DNA from: Neomonachus schauinslandi
Lineage: Eukaryota; Chordata; Mammalia; Carnivora; Phocidae
Assembly (NCBI RefSeq): GCF_002201575.2
Contig: NW_025408824.1
Span: 16,456-80,455, forward strand
Reading direction: 5' to 3'
Length of the DNA stretch: 64,000 nucleotides
Part shown: in pieces, positions 57,345 through 64,000 of the stretch
Layout of the letters: each line of letters opens with the position of its first letter
Position numbering within the stretch: position 1 is the first letter of the stretch
Notes under the pieces: model-generated
What the model was told of the DNA's origin: nothing
The model's database searches: none
The model's input: the letters and a program-made list of their open reading frames with translations, nothing else
Translations under genes and position numbers: made by a program

Positions 57345-57510
57345 ATCCTGACTCAGAGCTGGCCAAGTTCAAAACTCAGATCTACCTCCTAGTTGATGTG
57401 TGGCCATGGGCAAGGTACTTAACATTTCTGCTTCTTCGTTTTGCCTTCTGAAAATGATGATTATAAAAATGACTGCTATGTAGGTTTGGAAAGAAATATT
57501 TAAATGGATA
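57345..57510 (+). mobile_element. MIR fragment
   Basis: CATCCTGACTCAGAGCTGGCC, CTACCTCCTAGTTGATGTGTGG, CAAGGTACTTAACATTTCTGC and CTTCTGAAAATGATGATTATAA match a sense MIR. Confidence 0.75.
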
Positions 57511-57537
57511 TTAATTTAACATTAGATGTTTATTTAA

Positions 57538-57612
57538 TGATAAATTATATATATATAATATACACACACGTATACATAAAGTGCATGTATATATGCATGT
57601 AAATATATAGGT
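57538..57612. repeat. (TA)n / (ACAC) low-complexity tract
   Basis: TATATATA, ACACACAC and TATGCATG units in succession. Confidence 0.8.
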
Positions 57613-58928
57613 ATAAGTATCTATTTTATAAAACAGACCCTGAAAAATAGTAAGTGCTCTTTGTAATACATGTGATCATGCTTTTTATTTAGCCTCAAGA
57701 AAGAAATACTTGAGGTAAAATATAAATGATGAGTAAAATGTAATCTGGTAGGGGCTGAAGGCAAAGGAAAGAAGTGGAATCCATTAAATATAGAGATGAA
57801 AGCCAATGTCCAGGCCCTGAGTTAGGAAATAAGTAGCCTGGAAGATCTTCAACAGGTACAGAGTGACAAAATGAGGGGACCGAAGGAAAGGGTTGTTTGA
57901 TGAGTCTGCTCGAGATGGAGAGATTTGTTTTGGCAGAAAAAGGAGAGCAAAGTAAATAAATAGGAAGAAATAGGAGAGAGACCTAATGGAGGGAGAAGGG
58001 AAAGCAGGAAGGGTCAGGGTGGGGGCGGAGGAGGGAAGAAGGCACACAAAAGGGGAAGGCTCAGAGCCAACTAACTTTCTCCCAGAGATAGAAAATAGCA
58101 GCTCTCTTCAGAACTGTTTTTGGCACAGGAACCATAGGTAATAAGGCATTTTGGCTTGGTCATTGCTGGATCCTTTTGTCCAATTCTTAATTCTCCCCTC
58201 TGCTCTCCCTGAATGAGGTATGACTTCTGATGCCTCATGGAGCCATTAGGCTGGGGGTCCTCTTCCCCAAACCCTTCTCACCCCACTTCACAGCCAGCAG
58301 AGGTGGGGAGTCACCTCCAGAAATATGGCTTGTGAGTCTTCTTCCTGGATCTGCTACCTTCTCAGTATTTCCAGCAACTGGAAGGGTCTCTGGCAAAGTA
58401 AGAACTTCAGGAATATTTTTTGAATCATGAGCTACTAATAGGTCAGTAAACAGGATTCATTAAACACAGCTGTATTCAATCAAATCCATGGGGAACTGCA
58501 GGATGCACTGCCTGATGTAAATTTTTATATTAAGAAACTTTAAGAAAGATTCAGTTAAAGCATGATAAATAGGGGCAACTTAATCAGATGAAAACAGTAT
58601 ATCCATGAGATTCAAATACTTGAGGAAATGGGGGAGTAGAATTTAAATGAGACTTTTGAGCAGGGTTCTGGCAGATTCTAAAGGATGAAGTGAGATTTGC
58701 CTATATGCCTATGTGCCAACTGCCCACATGAATTCGCACGAACAGAAATCAGTAAGTCATGTACAGTGTTCTGCCTAGTTAGGGAAGGAACCCAAAGGGA
58801 TGAGTTAAGGGAAACGCGCGCCTGTAGAAATTTGGCAGAGTAAATCAGGTACCTCCCAATCTACAGACAGACTGATTTCCACTCTACCAGACGGAATTTT
58901 TTAATTGAGAGCAAACTATTTAATTTTT
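57613..58928. other. Unique non-coding sequence
   Basis: 57700-58060 is purine-rich on the + strand, which explains the long minus-strand frames there. 58100-58440 is GC-richer and holds a weak CTCF-like CCAGCAGAGGTGG at 58294. No gene is supported. Confidence 0.4.
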
Positions 58929-59084
58929 TTTTTAAAGAGACGGAGGGAGAAAGAGAGAATCTCAAGCAGACTCCCCACTGAGTGTGGAGCCCTATGAGGG
59001 TCTCAATCTCATGACCTGGAGGATCGGGACCTGAGTGGAAATCAAGAGTCAAACACTTAACTGACTGAGTCACCCACTTGCCCC
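58929..59084 (-). mobile_element. Older CAN-SINE nested next to a MIR
   Basis: Reverse copy with AAGAGACGGAGGGAGAAAGAG, CTCAAGCAGACTCCCCACTG, CTCAATCTCATGACCTGGAGG and a GAGTCACCCACTTGCCCC head. The duplication GCAAACTATTTAATTTTT (from 58911) against ACAAGCTATTTAATCTTT (from 59085) has diverged. Confidence 0.92.
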
Positions 59085-59085
59085 A

Positions 59086-59245
59086 CAAGCTATTTAATCT
59101 TTATGTACCTCAGCTTCTTAAATGTGGTTGGTCATAATTAACTCATGGGTGATTAAGTGGGTTAATGTATTTAAAGAGAGTTTGGAATAATGCTTGCCAT
59201 ATGTCATTTGCTCAGTAAATGTTAATATTATTTTTATTAATTATC
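59086..59245 (+). mobile_element. MIR fragment flanking the SINE
   Basis: CAAGCTATTTAATCTTTATGTACCTCAG-type start, GTTAATGTATTTAAAGAGAG and TTTGCTCAGTAAATGTTAATA end are the sense MIR 3' half. The SINE at 58929 appears to have inserted into it. Confidence 0.7.
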
Positions 59246-59329
59246 TCCAACTTATCTATTCTATTTGGGATCTTCTACTTACATTCTCACCCACATTTAA
59301 TTAATATAAAACACTGCATCAGAATGACC

Positions 59330-59925
59330 ATTCCAAAATAAGTCTTTTTATGTCATTCCATAGCATAAAATTCTTCAGTGGCTTTCTATCACTGCCATCT
59401 TAACGTGTTATCCCAAAAGCCTTTACAACTCGACTCTTTATAACATTTCTGTTTTTGTCATGTAATATTTGTCTTTTTCTTCCCTGAGCTGCAGGCATTC
59501 CAAATTACTCAGACATATTCAGGAAAAACAGTTTCTTTCTTATCTTCCTACCTTTGCACACTTAGAGAACTCTGTTTATAATCTCAATTTACCTTCACTT
59601 CCTCCTTTGTGTCAAGTGCCTACTCATTGTTTTAAGTTTGGTTCAAATTTCTCTTCTTTAGCATAGCTTCTTTCACTGCCAGGTAAAGGTAAACACACTG
59701 TTCTCTGTACACTGAGTTCACCTTTTAGACAAATGTACACGTGCACTTAAGCCATTGGAAAAAGTGTTTGCTTATTCATTAGTGCACCATCCTCCCTCTT
59801 GATAACATTGTGAGTATTGAAAATTCAGACACTCATTTTATTCCTATATCTTCAAAAGAGAGAACTACATTAAAACACAGTAGATGTCCAGTGAACATTT
59901 TTAAATGATTGGACCACTAAATAAC
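59330..59925 (+). mobile_element. L2 LINE 3' region
   Basis: AAATTCTTCAGTGGCTTTCTATCACTGCC-like block, CCTTTACAACTCGACTCTTTA, CTACCTTTGCACACTTAGAG, TAGTGCACCATCCTCCCTCTTG and AGTAGATGTCCAGTGAACAT follow L2 order in sense. The short frames here are not genes. Confidence 0.65.
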
Positions 59926-59964
59926 ATACTAACAAATGCTTGAAGACTTTATAAATTGGAGTTT

Positions 59965-61515
59965 CTTCATGTCTCACTCTATTCCTGGAACACCTTCAAT
60001 AACATCATGCAGATATTGAGCATTTCCTGGATGATGGGAATAAAGTGAGCAGCAAGATACACAAAGCCCTTGCCCTTTGGGACATCTCATTCTAGTTGTG
60101 CTGTTGGGTACTCAGACAAAAATAATCTATAAATATTTAATCTAATGTCGGGCACTGAAAAAAGCTATAAAAAAAGGTGAATCAGATGATTGGGATAAAG
60201 TCTTATGGAGCAAGGGGTTGCTATATAGGGTATTCGTCTTAGGTTAGCTTCTCAAGAATTATTATGGAATGGGTATTGGCATGCAAGAAGATTATGAGGG
60301 AAGTCTCTGAGAAATAATGGTTTTGAGGGAGTGAGTGAAGCAGGACCGGGCAAAAAGAGGGATTGAACACTCTGCAGTACAGCAAAGGCCTTAGTGGATT
60401 CCACGTGGAACTCAAGGGCTTTGATGGCCATTCGAGGAATTTTCTGAACTGAAACAAAGGAGCCAGGCACCTCTTGCCCCACATCAAGCAGCACTGGCTA
60501 CTCCCAGGGAGTGAGCATAACTTCAGTGAGGCAATTCTCTTCCTAAGAAGAACAGAGCTGAGTGCTTTGGTCCAGAAGGAGAATCTGGGTTCCTCAACAC
60601 AGTGCCCACTCTACAAGTGCATGAGGTTGCCTCCCTAAGGAGGTGATGTTTGAACTGAAATCTGAGTAAAATAAGAAAGCAAAAATCAGGCAAGAGAATT
60701 TTCCAGGCAGAGAAATGTGCAAATGTAAAAGCCCTGAGGAAGAAAAGCAAGCTGTTGAGACTGAGGTGTAGAAAGGAGACCGTGTCCGCAGTGCAGTGAG
60801 CAAGACCAGGCCTGGTAGGGATTGTCTGAGAAGGAGGGAGGGTTTATACCATAAAGGGCCCTCTAGGCTATGGTATGGAAATGGGATTATATTTTGAATG
60901 TAATGAAGGCCACAGAGTGATTTTATATGATTTAGCTATTCCAAGCAATTGCTCTGGCTGCCTTGCAGAGAATTGTTCTCAGGAGATCAAGCATAAAACC
61001 AGAGAAACCAGGTGGTAGGCTAAAGCCTTAGTCTGGTTGAGCGGCGCACGTCACCCAGATTAGGATCACAGCTATGGCGGTGGCGATAAGACGTCACAGA
61101 AGAGTTCATGGTAAATGGGACTTTTTCATGAATTGTATACAACTTATGAGGAAAGTGTGAAACAAAGGATGACCCCCAGGCTTTGGGGTGAGCAGTTGGA
61201 TAAGTGGTGGTGTCATGTTTTGATCTGGGCAAGATGGTTATGGACAAGTTAATTAAGAGTTATATTTTAGGACTATAAGTGTGAAATTAGTATTAGGTTT
61301 TTTAACTGGAGATTTTGAGTAGGTAGTTGCATATACAAGTCTTGGACTTAGAAAGAATTTGGAGCAAAATGATAAATTTAGAAGTGATTAGCATATAGAG
61401 GAATGTATAGCCCTGTCACTGGAGGGGATCATCTCAAAATTTTATGTAAAGAGAGAAAAGAGAGTCTAAGATTGAGTTCTGAGGGGCACTCACGAAGAGA
61501 TTGATCAAGAGGTGT
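59965..61515 (-). mobile_element. Long L2 LINE, interrupted
   Basis: In reverse it shows AAAGCCCTTGCCCTTTGGGAC, GGGGTTGCTATATAGGG, then after about 400 bp of unrelated sequence CCCTAAGGAGGTGATGTTTGAA, TTTTCCAGGCAGAGAAATGTG, AAAGCCCTGAGGAAG, CAATTGCTCTGGCTGCCTTG and GAGTAGGTAGTTGCATATAC. At about 1.5 kb it is unusually long for this family. The frames at 60239-60803 and 61020-61247 lie in it or its insert. Confidence 0.65.
60235..60630. mobile_element. Unassigned ~400-bp insert within the L2
   Basis: The L2 match stops after GGGGTTGCTATATAGGGTATTCG and resumes near TTGCCTCCCTAAGGAGG. The intervening sequence has no L2 likeness and may be an old LTR or other transposon. No terminal repeats are evident. 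Confidence 0.35.
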
Positions 61516-61944
61516 AATGGAATATGTGTATGTGTATTTCTCTGTGAGACAGAAATTGAGAGATCAGAAGAGTACAGTACTTTAAAGAACTACAAAACAT
61601 TCAATATAGCTTTAAGGGGAATGTGTGCAGAGAGTGGTAAATTATGCTTTGTGACAATTGTTTGGTGATAGACAAATAATAAGCAAATAGGTATATCATG
61701 CTAAGTAGTTCATTTTTTGTTCTAAAGACAATGGATAAAATGATTCCTTTAGAATACATTTATATATAATGGTGAGGGGAGGAAAGGAGTGTATAGACAT
61801 TAGGTAGGTTTAGAGTTTAGGAAGGAAAGACTTTGTTGCTCATGAGACATTCATGGCATGGGTATGAGTGATTCTCAGATTTATGACAGCAATTACTGGG
61901 TGAAAGGTGGGCTCCATTTATCAAAACTCGTTGGCTCTACAAAC
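61516..61944. other. Unique non-coding sequence
   Basis: No gene or repeat is recognised. Confidence 0.45.
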
Positions 61945-62440
61945 GTTAACTGAGCTCTTATTATATGTCAGGTACTCTTTTAGATGAAGATATACTTCTG
62001 GTGAGGATGTAACAGTGCACAAAACAGATATAACTATTCCAGTTATGTTAAAGGACACAGACAATTAAGATAAGACCTGAGTAGGGCGCCTGGGTGGCTC
62101 AATTGGTTAAGCATCTGACTTCAGCTCAGGTCATGATCCCAGGGGCCTGGGATCGAGTCCTGCAGCGGGCTCCCTGCTCAGTGGGGAGCCTGCTTCCCCC
62201 TCTGCTTGCTGCTCCCCCTGCTTGTGCTCTCTCACTCTTTCTCTCTCTCTCTGACAAATAAATAAATAAAATATTTTTAAAAACATAAGACCTGAGTAAA
62301 ATACGTAGGTTATATATAGCGAAGTATAGAAGATGTTAAATGTCCATTTATTCTTTAATATTAACCACCTGTATTGGATCTTGGCAGGGACAGAGGTGAG
62401 TGAATGGAGAAGGAAATTTAAAATAAAATAAGATTTAAAA
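61945..62440 (-). mobile_element. L2 LINE 3' end, split by a SINE
   Basis: AACTGAGCTCTTATTATATGTCAGG, TGTAACAGTGCACAAAACAGA and, after the SINE, ATATAGCGAAGTATAGAAGATG follow L2 in reverse. The SINE at 62084-62284 interrupts it. Confidence 0.6.
62084..62284 (+). mobile_element. CAN-SINE, complete, inserted in L2
   Basis: The head GGGCGCCTGGGTGGCTCAATTGG, body and AAATAAATAAATAAAATATTT tail are intact. The 14-bp duplication ATAAGACCTGAGTA is exact at 62070-62083 and 62285-62298, so the insertion is young. Confidence 0.98.
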
Positions 62441-63980
62441 TAAAAGAGAGAAAATAGATGAAGTAGCAGCTAAAAGCTATGAGGTTAGGGAAAATGTGTG
62501 TTTTTGCAGTGAAGAAGGACAAAGTTGTTCCCAATTTCATTCACTGGTGAGAAGAAGAAAGTGGAGAGGAAAGAAGCCTGTTGAAATGAATCCCCTTGGG
62601 AGACATGATCGATTTAACTTAAATTGCACAGAGGGAAGGGGTATTTGAATGTAGGATCTGTTAGAAGACACATGGTTTCCCAAATGTTTTATAATTGCTC
62701 AGGCTTATATACATGAGATTAAAAATGAAATTTGGAAAAATATGGTATTTGACAAATAATATTTAATTATAAAAATGGTGTGAACATATAGAAAAGTAGG
62801 TGAAATGATTTTTTTTTATTTATTCCAACTGGTATTACAGTATTTTGTTGGCAGCATTGTTATTGTTATGTGTGCCAGTTTTAATTTTTGCCTGGAAAAC
62901 TCCAATTGGGTGTAAAAATGTGAAGCATAGGAGAATTTTCCACATGCAGTGAAAGGCCCAGTTGGAATGTGCATGGGAGCTACGACTGTAGTTAGACCAG
63001 CGCAACTCGTCAGCCCTCTTGAACTTAGATTTGTGATTTAGACCCTTCAGAATCAGTATTTATAATCAGAAATATATGTCTTTCCCTACAGGAAAGTCTG
63101 ACAGTAAAAAAGGGTATATTCTTTGTTGACAACGCTACGGTTTCTTGAAATTTGTTAATAAGAAATCATGAGAGTATTGAAGTAAAGACAATTGATTAAA
63201 GCATCCAACAAGTACAGAGAATTTAGCGAGATGGCATAAAATCATTAAGTTTTAGCCCTATCAAGACAATTTCATATCTAATTTTTGCTATTTCATTAAT
63301 TTCATATCTAATTTTGTACTATATTTTTATTTCAAATCTGGCCTGTGAATTACCAAATCAAATGCAACATGTTTTTCACATAGAATGTATACAAGAAATG
63401 CTAAATTAAAAATTAGTGAGCCTTTAAAAACAGATTATTCACTTAGTTCTGCGAACTAACAATGTTGTTCCATAATACTAGCAAAACGACAAAGTTTATG
63501 TAACTTCTATTGCATTCTTCAAATAATATTATGTAGAAAAAAAGACAGAAAAGTATGTAGAGCAGATCCCTTGTGTTTAGGGATTTGACATGTGATGCAG
63601 GACATACAAACATACACATGTGTAAATATAAATATGGGTTGTTAAGTGTTATACTAGATGCAGGACAATGGATATATATTTTCATCTGAGTAATCTGGGA
63701 AAAAGCTGTAAAATAGATGGAATATGACTTTTTTTAAAACTCTCAATTGATTAGAAAAAATCTGACTTAGGAGAGCTATCATTTCATCTTCAAGAAAGTG
63801 AAAAATACAGAAGAGAGGATGCACCTCATTTGTGGACCCCGGTCGGGGTGGGGGAGTGAGGGGAAGCATTAGCAAATATACCAACGTCACATTGGAGACA
63901 GTCCAGATCATGAGACTGTGGGTGAGTCGTTCAGTAAGACCAGGGATTCAGTGCCAAAACTACCAAAAACTAAGTAATTT
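62441..63980. other. Unique non-coding sequence
   Basis: No gene is supported. A short direct repeat (AATTTCATATCTAATTTT, about 63269 and 63298) is present. Two minus-strand frames of 80-85 codons at 63443-63911 have no recognisable domain. Confidence 0.45.
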
Positions 63981-64000
63981 AAAAAAAAAAAAAAAAAAAA
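63981..64000. repeat. Poly(A) run at the window edge
   Basis: Twenty A bases end the window. It may be the start of a retroposon tail or linker outside the window; this cannot be resolved. Confidence 0.8.

Noticed and set aside
58294..58306. CTCF-like CCAGCAGAGGTGG
   Set aside because: Two of the strongest core positions deviate from the consensus, and a single short match is expected by chance in 64 kb.

Overview
This window is mammalian nuclear DNA from a carnivore. The main evidence is about 17 copies of the tRNA-Lys-derived carnivore SINE (CAN-SINE/SINEC). Each has a GCCTGGGTGGCTCAG-type head, a CT-rich body, an AATAAATAAA-type tail and, in most cases, a readable target-site duplication (TSD). 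The younger copies carry the body variant ending CTCTCTGTCAAATAAATAAATAAAATCTTT. From memory of these families, that variant suggests a caniform arctoid (bear or pinniped) rather than dog or cat. Bear versus seal cannot be settled without a database.

I found no intact protein-coding gene and no RNA gene. Nearly every open reading frame either lies inside a transposable element or simple repeat, or is a short chance frame. The one gene-derived sequence is a processed RPL31 retropseudogene at 30164-30621, with a TSD, a poly(A) tail, a lost start codon and a frameshift near its end. The window therefore reads as intergenic or deep-intronic, AT-rich sequence.

Layout. 1-7.9 kb: unique sequence with two young SINEs, MIR fragments and an L2. 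7.9-11 kb: an old antisense L1 split by two SINEs, with TA and CTTC microsatellites. 11-22.5 kb: mostly unique, with MIR, L2, MER20, two MaLR LTRs, SINEs and a 30-bp SINE head that has no tail. 22.5-28 kb: largely unique, with candidate conserved segments. 28-34.4 kb: L1 fragments, a SINE, the RPL31 pseudogene, a GATA tract and a long TCC/TCA tract. 34.4-45.7 kb: unique sequence with MER20, a MaLR LTR, four SINEs and a GGAA tract. 45.7-48.9 kb: a TSD-flanked, internally inverted L1 with a tandemly duplicated 5'UTR. 49-53 kb: L2 sequence containing a roughly 200-bp inverted duplication. 53-64 kb: MIR, L2 and SINE copies, several nested in one another.

I do not see a novel biological system here. 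The most unusual items are the tailless SINE head (15709-15738), the L1 with an internal inversion (45692-48903) and the inverted duplication (51661-51863 / 52462-52664). Repeat family names come from recognition by eye; a RepeatMasker run on a carnivore library would be decisive. Boundaries of old repeats (MIR, L2, MaLR) are approximate to tens of bases.
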